A stretch of 54,521 bases of DNA from Flavobacteriales bacterium (GTDB lineage: Bacteria; Bacteroidota; Bacteroidia; Flavobacteriales_F; PHOS-HE28): contig JADLBK010000061.1 of assembly GCA_020847755.1 (NCBI GenBank), forward strand, positions 1-54,521, in the 5' to 3' direction. Numbering within the stretch: position 1 is the first letter of the stretch; each line of letters starts with the position of its first letter. Below are positions 35,976 through 44,992 of this stretch, one piece after another. The notes beneath the pieces were generated by a model, which was not told where the DNA came from, did not search any database, and saw only the letters and a program-made list of their open reading frames with translations. The translations under genes and the position numbers were made by a program.

Positions 35976-37283
35976 TTATCCCGCCGGTCGGATGAGCGCG
36001 GCGAGCGCGGCGGCGGCCTCGCGGCGTTCGTAGCGCGTGTGAAGCCCGCCCGTGACGCCGTGGTCCGTCCCGGCACGGACCGCCTCGGCCCGCGCCACGA
36101 GCCACGCGGCCATGGCCTCCACCTGCTGTCGCGTGAAGAAGGCGCCGGCGCCGCAGGCGGCCACGATGCGGCCCGCATCCCCGTCCACGGGGCCCAGGCC
36201 CAGGATCGGCCGTTGCACGGCGAGGTATTCGAAGAGCTTGCCGGTGAGGATGCCCTCCTCGCCGGGCCCTTCGGGGATCACGAGCAGCAGCACATGCGCG
36301 GACGCCATCTCCTCCAGGGCCTTCGCATGCTTCACCGGCTCGTTCCACACGCAGCGGTCGAGCACGCCGGCCTGCGCCGCGGCCTCGCGCACCGCCGGGC
36401 CCACCTGACCGATGAAGCGGAGCTCGATGGGCAGCGGAGCGTGCTTCATCGCCTGCGCCACCGCCGCGAAGAAGGCCTGGGGCGCGTAGCTGCCCGCCAT
36501 GGTGCCCACGTAGGTGATGCGCAACCGGTCCGTGGGAAGCGGATGATGGGCGAGGCCCTTGAGGTCGTCGGCATCGTAGCCGTTGGGGATCACGTGCAGC
36601 TTGGCGGCCACTTGGGGCCCGTGGCGTTCCGCGAAGGCCGTGCGCATGGACGGCCCCACCACCACCGCCGCGTCCGCCTGTTCCAGCACGGCGGCCTCGT
36701 ACGCGCTGTCCAGCCGCTGCGCGCGCGGTCCTTTCATCAGCTCGCGGGCGAAGTAGATGTCCGTCCAGGGATCGCGCAGGTCGGCGATCCAGCGGAGCTT
36801 CGGGAAGCGTTCCTTGAGCCGGAGGCCGATGAGCTGGGCGCTGTGCGGCGGGGAGGAGATCACCACGGTGCCGATCCCCTCCTGCTCGATGAGGGGGATG
36901 GCGGCCTTCACCGCGTGGCGCACCCAGCCGCGCCGCGCGTCGGGGATCATCCAGTTGCCGCGCACCCAGCGCATGGCGCGCTTCAGCAGGCCCTCCTTGC
37001 CGCCGGAGGCGAACCCCGCGTGCGGCACGGCGCCCCGCCCACCCAGCGCGGCCAGCAGCCGCAGCGGCTCGAACGAAGGCGTGCGCACCACCCGCACATC
37101 GGCGGGCACCTCGGCCTCGAGCGAGGGGTCCACCGCGGGGTAGCTCGCCTGCATGGGGTCCACCGTGAGCACGATGGGCCGAACGCCGCGCTGCGGCAGG
37201 TGCTTCACGAACTTGAGCCCGCGCTGCACGCCGGCCCCGCCGCTGGGCGGCCAGTAGTAGGTGATGAAGAGGACGGGCGTCAT
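35976..37283 (-). CDS. Glycosyltransferase (GT4-like, FITYYWPP type)
   Basis: A 435-residue GT-B glycosyltransferase: PVLFITYYWPPSGGAGVQRGLKFVKHLPQRGVRPIVLTVDP, then IADLRDPWTDIYF, ADAAVVVGPSMRTAFAERHG, LRITYVGTMAGSYAPQAFFAAVAQAM and a C-terminal GILTGKLFEYLAVQRPILGLGP. It shares its opening and LRD motif with the enzyme at 11467, so the two are paralogues of one subgroup. Start MTPVLFIT was chosen at the ATGA overlap with YfhO. It ends 11 bases before neuB and belongs to the same operon. Confidence 0.88.
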   Translation of the reverse strand: MTPVLFITYYWPPSGGAGVQRGLKFVKHLPQRGVRPIVLTVDPMQASYPAVDPSLEAEVPADVRVVRTPSFEPLRLLAALGGRGAVPHAGFASGGKEGLLKRAMRWVRGNWMIPDARRGWVRHAVKAAIPLIEQEGIGTVVISSPPHSAQLIGLRLKERFPKLRWIADLRDPWTDIYFARELMKGPRAQRLDSAYEAAVLEQADAAVVVGPSMRTAFAERHGPQVAAKLHVIPNGYDADDLKGLAHHPLPTDRLRITYVGTMAGSYAPQAFFAAVAQAMKHAPLPIELRFIGQVGPAVREAAAQAGVLDRCVWNEPVKHAKALEEMASAHVLLLVIPEGPGEEGILTGKLFEYLAVQRPILGLGPVDGDAGRIVAACGAGAFFTRQQVEAMAAWLVARAEAVRAGTDHGVTGGLHTRYERREAAAALAALIRPAG

Positions 37284-40093
37284 GCGACCGTGGCCCGCGC
37301 CTTGCGCCACGCCGCCAGGCCCGCACCGGCCACCGCGAGCAGGATCAACAGGCCACCGGCCAGGCTGAGCGTGTTGCCCAGGGCGTAGGAGCGGCTGGCC
37401 ACGCGGAACTCCACCACGTGCTCGCCGGCCGGCACGCGCATCGCCCGCAGCACATAGTCGGCGCGGACATGCTCCACGGGCTGCCCGTCCAGGGTGGCCT
37501 GCCAGTCGGGGCCGTACCAGATCTCGCTGAAGACCACCACCCCGCCGTTCGCACTGCGCACCGTATAACGGAGGGCGTTCGCCGCGTAGCTGTCCAGCGT
37601 CACCGAGGCCGAGGGGTCGGGCGTGAGGGGGGCATCGCCCAGGGCGGCCCGCCAGCGTTCGTCCACCACGGCCACCGTGTCCGGGCCCACCTCGCGCAGC
37701 GCCAAGATCTCCGCATCGGCGTCCTTCACCCAGCGCACCTCGTTGACGAACCAGGCCGGGCCGTAGGCGTTGACGTTGAGCAGCGCAGGGCGCGCAGGGT
37801 CGGTGATGAGGTAGCGCGTGTTGAGCATGTTCAGCACGTTCTGCCGGGCCAGCACCGCGTTCACCGAGGACATGGTGGCGCCCTCGCCGAAGGCCCCGCC
37901 GATGGCGGCCATCTCGGGCCCCAGGTGGAACTCGATCAGGTCCTGGTAGCGCTTGAGCTTGGCCCCGTGGTAGCCGCCCACGCTCTTGTGGAAGTAGCTC
38001 ACGCGGCTGTCGTTGAACGGATTGTTGAAGGTGAGCACGCGGAAATGGCTGTTGCGGCGCAGCGCGGCGAACCGGGCCAGCACCTCCTCGTCCTTGCTCA
38101 CCATGCGGTCGCGCCCCTTGTTGCCCTGCTTGCTGGCCTTGAGACGGGCCACGGTGGCCTCGGCGTCGGTGCGGGAGGCGGGGGTCTCCTCCTGCTGCAG
38201 GATGGCCAGGTCCGCCGCCGTGGGCTTGAAGGGCAGCGCGTTGGCCGTGGGCTCCTCCCACATGCGATAGCGGCCGCCGTCCTTGTCGTTGTTCACGAAG
38301 CGCTTGTCCACCGCCCACAGGTCGACGAGCACCAGTGCGCCCAGGCCAGCGAGCAGCGCCACCTTGGGCACACGTCCGCGGCCGAAGAGGAACAGCAGCG
38401 CACCACCGGCCACGATGAAGAAGAGTCCGCGCCAGGCATCGGCGGCCACGATGTCCGCGCGGTGCTCCTTCAAGGCGTCGACGGCCAGCTGAAGGCGGTC
38501 CGGATCACCGGTCTCGGCCTGCGCGCTGAAGCGGGCCCGCTCCGCATCGCTCAGGAGGTCGATCACCGTGCCGGGCATCAGCGCCAGCACCAGCATCACC
38601 AGCACCAGCACGCCTGCCGGGATCAGGAAAGCGCGCTCCCGTGCACGGTCCCAGCGCCCTTCCTTCACCAGGCGGTCCAGGTACAGCACGGCGAGCACCG
38701 GCGCGGCCAGCTCCACGATGACCAGGATGATGGTGACCGCGCGGAACTTCGCGTAGCCGGGCACGTGGTCCAGGAAGAAGTCGGTGAGCGGCATCCAGTT
38801 GCGGCCCCAGCTGAGCAGCAGCGTGAGGAAGAGGCCGCTGAACAGCGCGTACGGCAGAGGGTCGCGCCACAGCACCAGCCCGGCGGCCACGTAGGCCAGC
38901 ACCAACGCAGCGGCCAGGATCGGGGAGGTGATGCCGATGAGGACCGCGGTGAGCGGCACGGCCGCGAGCACCCACCAGCGTGCCGGGCCTTCGGTGCGGG
39001 CGAGCATCAGCAGCAGGAGCAGCACCACCAAGGCGCCGAGGTAGACCGGACCACTGGTGAAGCTCTGGTCACCCCAATAGCTGTTCACGTATCCGCCCCC
39101 GCTGTACACCTCGTTGAGGTAGCGCTTGAGCTCGGGATCGGAGATGGCCGCCAGCTCCTCGCGGGTGGTGATGAGCGATCCGGAATCGCCGCCCTTGGCA
39201 TTGGGCACCAGGAAGGTGAAGCTCTCCTGCTTGCCATAGCTCCAGGCGGTCACGTAGTCGCGGTCCAAGCCCTTGGTGCGGATGTCCGCGGCGCTTTCGC
39301 CACCCGGGCCGATGGTGAGCTCGCTCGGCCCGCGGGTGGTGTGGGTGCCGTATTCGGCCGTGCCCCAAAGCACGCCCGCGTTGGCCATCACGGCCAGCGC
39401 CACGGCCACCAGACCGAGGCCGGCGCGGCCCAACAGGTCCATCACCCGGCCGTCGCGCACGAAGCGCAGCGCCTCGGCCAGCACGAAGAGGAGCAGCACC
39501 ATGGCCAGGTAGTAGGTGACCTGCAGGTGGTTGGCGTGGACCTCAAGCCCCAGGAAGAGCGCCAGCAGCGCCGCGGCCGGCAGCTTCGCCCCGCGGAAGA
39601 GGGCCCAGGTGGCGCCCAGCACCAACGGCATGTAACCGATGGCGGTGGCCTTCGTGTTGTGGCCCGCCTCGAAGATGATGATGAAGTACGAGGAGAACGC
39701 GTAGGCCAGCGCGCCCACCACGGCCACCCCGCGGTCCACGCCCAGCAGGCTGAGCAGGATGAACATGCCGATGAGGTAGAGGAAGACGCTGCCGGCGGGA
39801 TGCGGCAGGAAGCCGTGGAAGAGCCGGTCGACCCACTTGAGGACATCGCCCTTCCACGCCACGCTGATCTGGTAGGCGGGCATGCCGCTGAACATGCTGC
39901 CGGTCCACAGCGGCTCCTCGCCGTCGTGGGCCTCGCGGTGCTCGATGATCTCCTGCGCACCGCCCAGCCAGTTGCGCTGGTCGCCCTGCACCATGCGTTT
40001 GCCCTCCAGCAGCGGGCTGAAGTAGGCGAGCGGCAGGGCGATGAACAGCAGTACGGCCAGCCCGATCGGCAGCCATTTCCTCAGGTCCTTCAT
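37280..40093 (-). CDS. YfhO family multi-spanning membrane protein
   Basis: A 937-residue membrane protein of the YfhO family. It has an N-terminal helix (WLPIGLAVLLFIALPLAYFSPLLEG), the periplasmic-facing QRNWLGGAQEIIEHREAHDGEEPLWTGSMFSGMPAYQ, about a dozen further helices, and a large soluble C-terminal region ending in an Ig-like stretch and a last helix (LSLAGGLLILLAVAGAGLAAW). YfhO proteins are GT-C-like and implicated in lipid-linked sugar transfer in Gram-positives. In Bacteroidota the gene is common and its role unknown; here it lies in a sugar operon. Overlaps the downstream glycosyltransferase as ATGA. Confidence 0.9.
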   Translation of the reverse strand: MKDLRKWLPIGLAVLLFIALPLAYFSPLLEGKRMVQGDQRNWLGGAQEIIEHREAHDGEEPLWTGSMFSGMPAYQISVAWKGDVLKWVDRLFHGFLPHPAGSVFLYLIGMFILLSLLGVDRGVAVVGALAYAFSSYFIIIFEAGHNTKATAIGYMPLVLGATWALFRGAKLPAAALLALFLGLEVHANHLQVTYYLAMVLLLFVLAEALRFVRDGRVMDLLGRAGLGLVAVALAVMANAGVLWGTAEYGTHTTRGPSELTIGPGGESAADIRTKGLDRDYVTAWSYGKQESFTFLVPNAKGGDSGSLITTREELAAISDPELKRYLNEVYSGGGYVNSYWGDQSFTSGPVYLGALVVLLLLLMLARTEGPARWWVLAAVPLTAVLIGITSPILAAALVLAYVAAGLVLWRDPLPYALFSGLFLTLLLSWGRNWMPLTDFFLDHVPGYAKFRAVTIILVIVELAAPVLAVLYLDRLVKEGRWDRARERAFLIPAGVLVLVMLVLALMPGTVIDLLSDAERARFSAQAETGDPDRLQLAVDALKEHRADIVAADAWRGLFFIVAGGALLFLFGRGRVPKVALLAGLGALVLVDLWAVDKRFVNNDKDGGRYRMWEEPTANALPFKPTAADLAILQQEETPASRTDAEATVARLKASKQGNKGRDRMVSKDEEVLARFAALRRNSHFRVLTFNNPFNDSRVSYFHKSVGGYHGAKLKRYQDLIEFHLGPEMAAIGGAFGEGATMSSVNAVLARQNVLNMLNTRYLITDPARPALLNVNAYGPAWFVNEVRWVKDADAEILALREVGPDTVAVVDERWRAALGDAPLTPDPSASVTLDSYAANALRYTVRSANGGVVVFSEIWYGPDWQATLDGQPVEHVRADYVLRAMRVPAGEHVVEFRVASRSYALGNTLSLAGGLLILLAVAGAGLAAWRKARATVA

Positions 40094-40105
40094 CGGTTCA
40101 AGGGG

Positions 40106-40357
40106 TCAGCGGATCTCTTCGTAGTCGGCGTCCTCGATGCGGCCACCACCAGGGCGGGCGCCATGCCGGTCGTCGGCCCGTTCCACGCGCACGTCCCCCC
40201 GGGGCCGCTCGTCGCGGGGGGCCCAGTGGGTGCCGGGCGGCCGGCCCTGGCGCGCCTGCTGCACGCGCAGCAGAAGGCGCAGCGCCAGCCACAGCACCAC
40301 CAGGATCAGAATGATCCGCAGGGTGCCGGTGGCGCTCAACAGCAACAGGCCGGTCAT
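40106..40357 (-). CDS. DUF4834 family small membrane protein
   Basis: An 83-residue protein with one N-terminal helix (TLRIILILVVLWLALRLLL) and a charged tail ending in GRIEDADYEEIR, the usual DUF4834 ending. The family is Bacteroidota-specific and of unknown function. ATG at 40357 sits 6 bases after a perfect TATCTTTG box, giving a leaderless transcript. It is the first gene of the minus-strand operon that runs through YfhO and the nonulosonic-acid genes, with 12 bases to YfhO. Confidence 0.82.
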   Translation of the reverse strand: MTGLLLLSATGTLRIILILVVLWLALRLLLRVQQARQGRPPGTHWAPRDERPRGDVRVERADDRHGARPGGGRIEDADYEEIR

Positions 40358-40363
40358 GGCGGC

Positions 40364-40371
40364 CAAAGATA
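40364..40371 (-). promoter_or_regulatory. -7 promoter element TATCTTTG heading the YfhO/nonulosonic-acid operon
   Basis: CGGCTATCTTTGGCCGCCATG on the minus strand: perfect TAnnTTTG, ending 6 bases before the DUF4834 ATG. It appears to be the first promoter of the nine-gene operon down to 29358; no comparable box was noticed between the coupled genes. Confidence 0.6.
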
Positions 40372-40405
40372 GCCGGGGCGGCCTTGGCCTTCCGGCCCGG
40401 TGCCG

Positions 40406-40413
40406 TACCTTCG
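40406..40413 (+). promoter_or_regulatory. -7 promoter element TACCTTCG for the DEAD-box helicase
   Basis: TACCTTCG, one mismatch to consensus, lies 64 bases before the helicase ATG and gives a short 5' leader. It is divergent from the DUF4834 promoter. Confidence 0.5.
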
Positions 40414-40477
40414 CGCCGCTGTTCGCCCGCACGCCCGTTCCGGCGTTGCACGGCCGACGGCGAACCCCCACCTCCCC

Positions 40478-42217
40478 ATGTCCTCCTTCGATGCGCTGGG
40501 CCTCCGGCCCGAGCTCCTGTCCGCGTTGCGCACGCTGGGCTTCCACACCCCCACCCCCGTCCAGGAACGCGCCATCCCCCTGCTGCTGAACAGCGACCAC
40601 GATGTGGTGGTGCTGGCCCAGACGGGCACCGGCAAAACGGCCGCGTTCGGCCTACCGTTGCTGCAGAACATCGACCCCGCGCTCCGCCGCGTACAGGCCC
40701 TGGTGCTGGCGCCCACGCGCGAACTGTGCGTGCAGATCACCGGCGACCTGGAGCGTTTCGCCGCCGAGCTCAGCGGTGTGCGCCCCGTGGCCGTCTACGG
40801 CGGGGCCAACATCCGCGAGCAGATGCGCGCCATCCAGCGCGGTGCCCATGTGGTGGTGGCCACCCCGGGCCGCCTGCTCGACCTGCTCGGCCGCGAGGCC
40901 GTCGACCTGTCCAACGTATCCACCGTGGTGCTCGACGAGGCCGACGAGATGCTCAACATGGGATTCCAGGAGGACCTCACCGACATCCTGAGCAACACAC
41001 CGGCCGAGAAGCGCACCTGGCTCTTCAGCGCCACCATGGGCAGCGAGGTGCGCCACATCGCCAAGCGCTACATGCGCAACAGCGAGGAGGTGCAGGTGGG
41101 CGAACGCAACGTGACGGCCTCCGCCATCCAGCACCAGTACTGCGTGGTGCACGCCCGCGACCGTTTCGCCGCCCTCAAGCGCTTCGTGGACGCCGACCCC
41201 GACCTCTTCGCCATCGTGTTCTGCCGCACCAAGCATGAGACCCAGGAGCTGGCCGGCCAGCTGGTGAAGGAGGGTTACGTGGCCGATGCCATCCACGGCG
41301 ACCTCAGCCAGGCGCAACGCGACCACGTGATGGGCCGCTACCGCGCGCGCACGCTGCAGTTGCTCATCGCCACGGACGTCGCCGCGCGCGGCATCGATGT
41401 GAACGATGTGACGCACGTGATCCACTACGACCTGCCCGGCGAGGCGGAGAGCTACACCCACCGCAGTGGTCGCACCGCCCGCGCCGGGCGCACCGGCATC
41501 TCCCTGAGCATCCTGGGCGCGCGCGATGTGCCCAAGGTGCGCCAGCTGGAACGCATGCTGAGCACGCACTTCACCTATGTGCGCGTGCCCGGCGGAGCGG
41601 ACATCGGACGGGCCCAGTTGCGGTCCTTCCTGCGCCGCCTGAAGGAGGCCGATGTGGAGCACGAGGCCCTGGCCGACCTGATGGCCGTGGCCCAGGAGGA
41701 ACTGAAGGACCTGGACCGCGACGCGCTGCTGCAACGCTTCATGAGCGTCACGTTCGCCCGCATCCTGGACCAGTTCCGCGAGGCGTACGACCTCAACATC
41801 GACATGAGCCGCAAGGACCACAGCGCCCGCACCGAGCGGCAGAGCTCGCGCGAACGCTTTGCCACGGGTCGACAGCTCTTCATCAACCTGGGCAGCGCCG
41901 ATGGCTTCGACAAAGGCCGTATGCTCGGCTACATCTGCGGGGTGAGCGGCATCGGCGGTGAGCACATCGGCCGCATGCTCATCAAGGACGTGTATTCCTT
42001 CATCGACATCGAGCCCGCCTGGTTCGACCAGGTGTTCAACGCGTTCAAGGGCGCCGACCACAGGGGCCGCAAGGTGCGCGTGGACGAAGCGCAGGGCGGT
42101 CAGGGCGGCGGCGACAAGCCCCGGCGCAGCGAGGCACCGCGCCAGGGCTACGGTCCGAAGAAGCCCCACCGGGGCTCCAAGCCCTACGCGGCGAAGGGCG
42201 GCTCGCGGAAGTGGTGA
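40478..42217 (+). CDS. DEAD/DEAH-box RNA helicase, DeaD/CsdA type with C-terminal RNA-binding domain
   Basis: A 579-residue ATP-dependent RNA helicase. All core motifs are visible: Q motif FHTPTPVQERAIP, Walker A AQTGTGKTAAF, DEAD in VVLDEADEM, SAT in LFSATMG, and HRSGRTARAGRTG. After the helicase core there is a DbpA-type RNA-binding domain (RQLFINLGSADGFDKGRMLGYICGVSGIGGEHIGRMLIKDVYSFIDIE) and a basic low-complexity tail. Such proteins act in ribosome assembly and RNA decay, often under cold stress. Start set at the MSSFDALGL ATG, since the track start precedes the likely RNA 5' end. Confidence 0.94.
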   Translation: MSSFDALGLRPELLSALRTLGFHTPTPVQERAIPLLLNSDHDVVVLAQTGTGKTAAFGLPLLQNIDPALRRVQALVLAPTRELCVQITGDLERFAAELSGVRPVAVYGGANIREQMRAIQRGAHVVVATPGRLLDLLGREAVDLSNVSTVVLDEADEMLNMGFQEDLTDILSNTPAEKRTWLFSATMGSEVRHIAKRYMRNSEEVQVGERNVTASAIQHQYCVVHARDRFAALKRFVDADPDLFAIVFCRTKHETQELAGQLVKEGYVADAIHGDLSQAQRDHVMGRYRARTLQLLIATDVAARGIDVNDVTHVIHYDLPGEAESYTHRSGRTARAGRTGISLSILGARDVPKVRQLERMLSTHFTYVRVPGGADIGRAQLRSFLRRLKEADVEHEALADLMAVAQEELKDLDRDALLQRFMSVTFARILDQFREAYDLNIDMSRKDHSARTERQSSRERFATGRQLFINLGSADGFDKGRMLGYICGVSGIGGEHIGRMLIKDVYSFIDIEPAWFDQVFNAFKGADHRGRKVRVDEAQGGQGGGDKPRRSEAPRQGYGPKKPHRGSKPYAAKGGSRKW

Positions 42218-42220
42218 GGT

Positions 42221-42916
42221 TCACCCGTGCTTGCGCAGCGCCTCACGCCGGCTGAGCGGCGACAGGGGCTGCCGCGCCACGAAGGCCTTCACCGCCGCGG
42301 GATCGGTGGCCGCCAGTTCGCGCAGCGACCAGCCGATCGCCTTGCGGATGAAGAAGTCCGGATGCGTCGCGTGCCGCGTGATGTTCGCGAAGAGCAGCGC
42401 ACGGTCGGTGTCGCCCTTCCACCGGTTCTGGAACAGGATCGCCGTGCGGTTGAGCCAGAGGTCCTTGTCGCCGATCCAGCGCCGGTTCCATGTCGCGACC
42501 GCCTTCGGATACCGCTTCAGGATCACGCCCACCACATGCACGGCGAGCGCGTCCACCGTGTCCCACCAGCTGGTGGTGGTGATCAGTTCCTCCACCAGCG
42601 GAAGGTCGTCCGGCGTCAGCCGCTTCGCCTGCTTCATCAACAGGTCCACCGCGGTGTGATGCCACTCCCGCTCGCGCTGCGCGAAGGCCGAACGCACGAT
42701 GGCCGGCAGCTCCGCGGCCGCAGGTGTCCCATGCTCGGCCAGGTGGGCCTTCAGCAGTGCGCGCCGGTCCGGGGCCTTGATCCCGAAAAAGGGCGCCACA
42801 TGCTTCATGTACGCCTCCATGGCCGTGGCGTTGTCGGGGCACCGATGCGCCTCGAACAGCGCGCCGAGCGGCTTCAGCCACGGATGCACGGCTCCCCGTC
42901 CGAGGCCGTCGCTCAT
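42221..42916 (-). CDS. AlkD-like DNA alkylation repair protein
   Basis: A 231-residue protein made of HEAT-like helical repeats, the fold of AlkD DNA glycosylases that remove bulky or cationic alkylated bases. Recognisable pieces are YMKHVAPFFGIKAPDRRALL, EWHHTAVDLLMKQAKRLTPDDLPLVEELITTTSWWDTVDALAVHVVG and the C-terminal RKAIGWSLRELAATDPAAVKAFV. The ATG overlaps the LOG-family stop as ATGA, so the two are coupled, and the gene ends 4 bases from the convergent helicase stop. Confidence 0.9.
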   Translation of the reverse strand: MSDGLGRGAVHPWLKPLGALFEAHRCPDNATAMEAYMKHVAPFFGIKAPDRRALLKAHLAEHGTPAAAELPAIVRSAFAQREREWHHTAVDLLMKQAKRLTPDDLPLVEELITTTSWWDTVDALAVHVVGVILKRYPKAVATWNRRWIGDKDLWLNRTAILFQNRWKGDTDRALLFANITRHATHPDFFIRKAIGWSLRELAATDPAAVKAFVARQPLSPLSRREALRKHG

Positions 42917-43458
42917 GGCCGGATGATGTTCGCCAGCAGCAGGTCGATCAGCGGCTCCACGGCCTCGTGCGCCAGCACACGCGTGCTGCCGTGCAGGAAG
43001 CCGTCCCGCTCCATTCGCGCCATCTGCTCCAGCAGCGGCGTGTAGAAGCCGCCGACGTTCAACAGGCCCATGGGTTTGGCGTGCAGCCCCAGCTGGCGCC
43101 AGGTGAGCAGCTCGAAGAGCTCGTCCAGCGTGCCGAAGCCGCCGGGCAACGCCATCACGGCCTGGCTGCGCTCGTGCATCACCAGCTTGCGCTCGTGCAT
43201 GTCCTTCACCGTGATGAGCTCGCTGACGCGGTCGTGCGCCAGCTCGCGTTCGGTCATGAAGCCCGGGATGACGCCCACCACACGACCGCCCGCCGCCATC
43301 GCCGCAACGGCCACCGCGCCCATCAGCCCCACGTGGCCACCGCCATACACCACGCCCAGACCCCGGCGGGCGAGGCTGGCGCCCACTTCCGCGGCCACTT
43401 CGGCATAGTGCGGATCATGACCACTGGAGGCCCCGCAGAACACCGCGACATGCACCAT
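42913..43458 (-). CDS. LOG-family nucleoside phosphate phosphoribohydrolase
   Basis: A 181-residue Rossmann protein of the LOG family (TIGR00730 type), annotated from plants as cytokinin riboside 5'-monophosphate phosphoribohydrolase and known in bacteria as an AMP/nucleotide hydrolase. It shows VAVFCGASSGHDPHYAEVAAEVG, VYGGGHVGLMGAVAVAAMAAGGRVVGVIPGFM and the signature ALPGGFGTLDELFELLTWRQLG. Its ATG follows a -7-like element by 5 bases. Upstream of alkD in one operon; no functional link between the two is obvious. Confidence 0.93.
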   Translation of the reverse strand: MVHVAVFCGASSGHDPHYAEVAAEVGASLARRGLGVVYGGGHVGLMGAVAVAAMAAGGRVVGVIPGFMTERELAHDRVSELITVKDMHERKLVMHERSQAVMALPGGFGTLDELFELLTWRQLGLHAKPMGLLNVGGFYTPLLEQMARMERDGFLHGSTRVLAHEAVEPLIDLLLANIIRP

Positions 43459-43463
43459 GCGGC

Positions 43464-43471
43464 CAAAGTAA
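43464..43471 (-). promoter_or_regulatory. -7-like element TTACTTTG before the LOG-family gene
   Basis: Reads TTACTTTGGCCGCATG on the minus strand, with the GGCCGC extension, and ends 5 bases before the ATG. One mismatch to TAnnTTTG. Confidence 0.45.
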
Positions 43472-43478
43472 GCGGAGG

Positions 43479-44174
43479 CTACAGCTTGCGGAGATCGAGG
43501 GTATAGGACAGGCTCAGGATCCAGCGCCGGTCGGGACGGCGACGCCCATGCTCCCGATCGTGCACCACGGCGATGCCCACCGCGTGCGCCTTGGCCGGCC
43601 TCCAGGTGGTGCCGAGACGGAAGCGTGTCGCATCGTGGCGCCGACCCTCGCGGCCCAGCGCGCTGAAGATCTCCACCATCAGCTCAGGGTCGAAGCGGAA
43701 CCCGCGGATGTCATAGCCCACGTCGATCCGGTTGCGGACCGTGTGCCGACGAAGCCCCTCCGATCCAAAGGTGTGCTGGTAGCTCAGCCGGTAGCCCAGG
43801 TCGAACCGGCCCACGCGGTCGCCCACCTGTGCGAAGAGCCCGAAGCGGTGGCGGTCGCGTTCGCGCATCCTCGCAGCGTAACGCTGTTCCGCGGCCACAT
43901 CCACCAGGCGATGCAGCTTGTAGCGCAACTGCCCTTCCAGGATCACCTGGCGGCCGCGCGCCAGCTCGTCACCAGTGCGGTAGCCCACCTCGCCCGCGAA
44001 GCGAAAGCGCTTGGCCTGGTCCTTCACCAACCATCCTTCCAGAACGCCCGGCGCACCGCCCACCACACCGCCCTCAAGCCACATCTGCCCTGAACGACGG
44101 GGTTCCACGCGCTCCTGGGCGACGACATGCAGGACGGGCCAGACGACCATCAGGAGGAGGAGCGCGCGAAGCAT
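43479..44174 (-). CDS. DUF2490 domain-containing protein, putative outer-membrane barrel
   Basis: A 231-residue exported protein with a signal peptide (LRALLLLMVVWPVLHVVAQ) and an all-beta body with alternating charged and aromatic strands (RYKLHRLVDVAAEQRYAARMRERDRHRFGLFAQVGDRVGRFDLGYRLSYQHTF...). The pattern and C-terminal WILSLSYTLDLRKL fit DUF2490, a family of small outer-membrane barrels of unknown role. The start was set at the signal peptide ATG; the track extends upstream. Single gene between the LOG-family and SUMF1-like genes. Confidence 0.82.
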   Translation of the reverse strand: MLRALLLLMVVWPVLHVVAQERVEPRRSGQMWLEGGVVGGAPGVLEGWLVKDQAKRFRFAGEVGYRTGDELARGRQVILEGQLRYKLHRLVDVAAEQRYAARMRERDRHRFGLFAQVGDRVGRFDLGYRLSYQHTFGSEGLRRHTVRNRIDVGYDIRGFRFDPELMVEIFSALGREGRRHDATRFRLGTTWRPAKAHAVGIAVVHDREHGRRRPDRRWILSLSYTLDLRKL

Positions 44175-44275
44175 GGCGGATGAACACCCGACCCCGCGTT
44201 CAGTTCGCCCCGTCCGCGAACCGCCGTCACCGAAGGGCATCATCGGAACTTCGACGGGCTGCGGACCGGTCACGG

Positions 44276-44887
44276 TCATCTGCGCACCGCCTCACGAACC
44301 ACCCTGAACCCGATGTCCGGATACGCGATGAAGTCCCAGCGGTCCTCGTGCACCCCGTAGGATGGATGGGCGGTCGGGTCACCGAAGGCCACCATCTTGC
44401 GCCGCCGGGCGAAGGGATCGCCCTCGGTGCACGGATAGGCGTATCCGAAGCGCTGGCAGGTGAGGCCGCTGTCGTCCTTGGCAGTGATCAACCAGCATCC
44501 CGGACCGTCCGCAGGGATGAGACCCTGCTTCCGGGCCAGGAGCCACTCGCCCAACGCGGGCAGCCGATAGCTGAAGCCTTGGGCGGCATCGCGCTGGCTG
44601 AGCCATTGGCAATAGGCCGCGGCCTCCACCCAGGTGAGGTTCACCGCAGCATCACCTGTTCCGCCCTGCCGTGCTTCGCCCCCCTTGGCGAAGTGCTCCA
44701 CAAAGGCCCGGTATTCCTCCACCGTCACCGGAGCGCTGATGGCGAAGGCCGCCACGTCGATCGTGCAGCTGTCCTGGTTGACCAGCAACTCGCCCACACG
44801 CACCTGGCCCGATGGCACCTCGGTGAAGGTCTGTGCGATCAGGGAGCCGGTACCGAGCACCGCGACCAGAAAGAGGGAGGTCCGCAT
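44276..44887 (-). CDS. Small SUMF1/FGE-like exported protein
   Basis: A 203-residue protein with a signal peptide (RTSLFLVAVLGTGSLIAQ) followed by a reduced formylglycine-generating-enzyme-like fold: TEVPSGQVRVGELLVNQDSCTIDVAAFAISAPVTVEEYRAFVEHF, NLTWVEAAAYCQWLS, YRLPALGEWLLA and a terminal GFRVVREA. The domain here is shorter than true FGE and lacks the GGSW and catalytic CR segment, so sulfatase-activating activity is unlikely. Similar domains occur in gliding-motility lipoproteins GldJ and GldK, but no lipobox is present. Start chosen at the signal peptide. Confidence 0.78.
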   Translation of the reverse strand: MRTSLFLVAVLGTGSLIAQTFTEVPSGQVRVGELLVNQDSCTIDVAAFAISAPVTVEEYRAFVEHFAKGGEARQGGTGDAAVNLTWVEAAAYCQWLSQRDAAQGFSYRLPALGEWLLARKQGLIPADGPGCWLITAKDDSGLTCQRFGYAYPCTEGDPFARRRKMVAFGDPTAHPSYGVHEDRWDFIAYPDIGFRVVREAVRR

Positions 44888-44966
44888 CGCGCGCAAGATC
44901 GCAACTGTTCGTGCGCGGTGGTCGAACGAACTGGCTTCCGGCATCCACCGCATGACCGGTCCGCGC

Positions 44967-44974
44967 TACTTTCA
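44967..44974 (+). promoter_or_regulatory. -7-like element TACTTTCA
   Basis: TACTTTCA, two mismatches to consensus, lies 18 bases before the ATG of the GEVED/T9SS gene. Confidence 0.35.
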
Positions 44975-44992
44975 CCGCACAACTCCAACCGC

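Noticed and set aside
37418-40372. Plus-strand 984-residue ORF
   Set aside because: Shadow of YfhO, which has clear family motifs on the minus strand.
44276-44887. Formylglycine-generating enzyme assignment
   Set aside because: The catalytic C-terminal GGSW/CR block is missing and the domain is short, so only a SUMF1-like fold was called.
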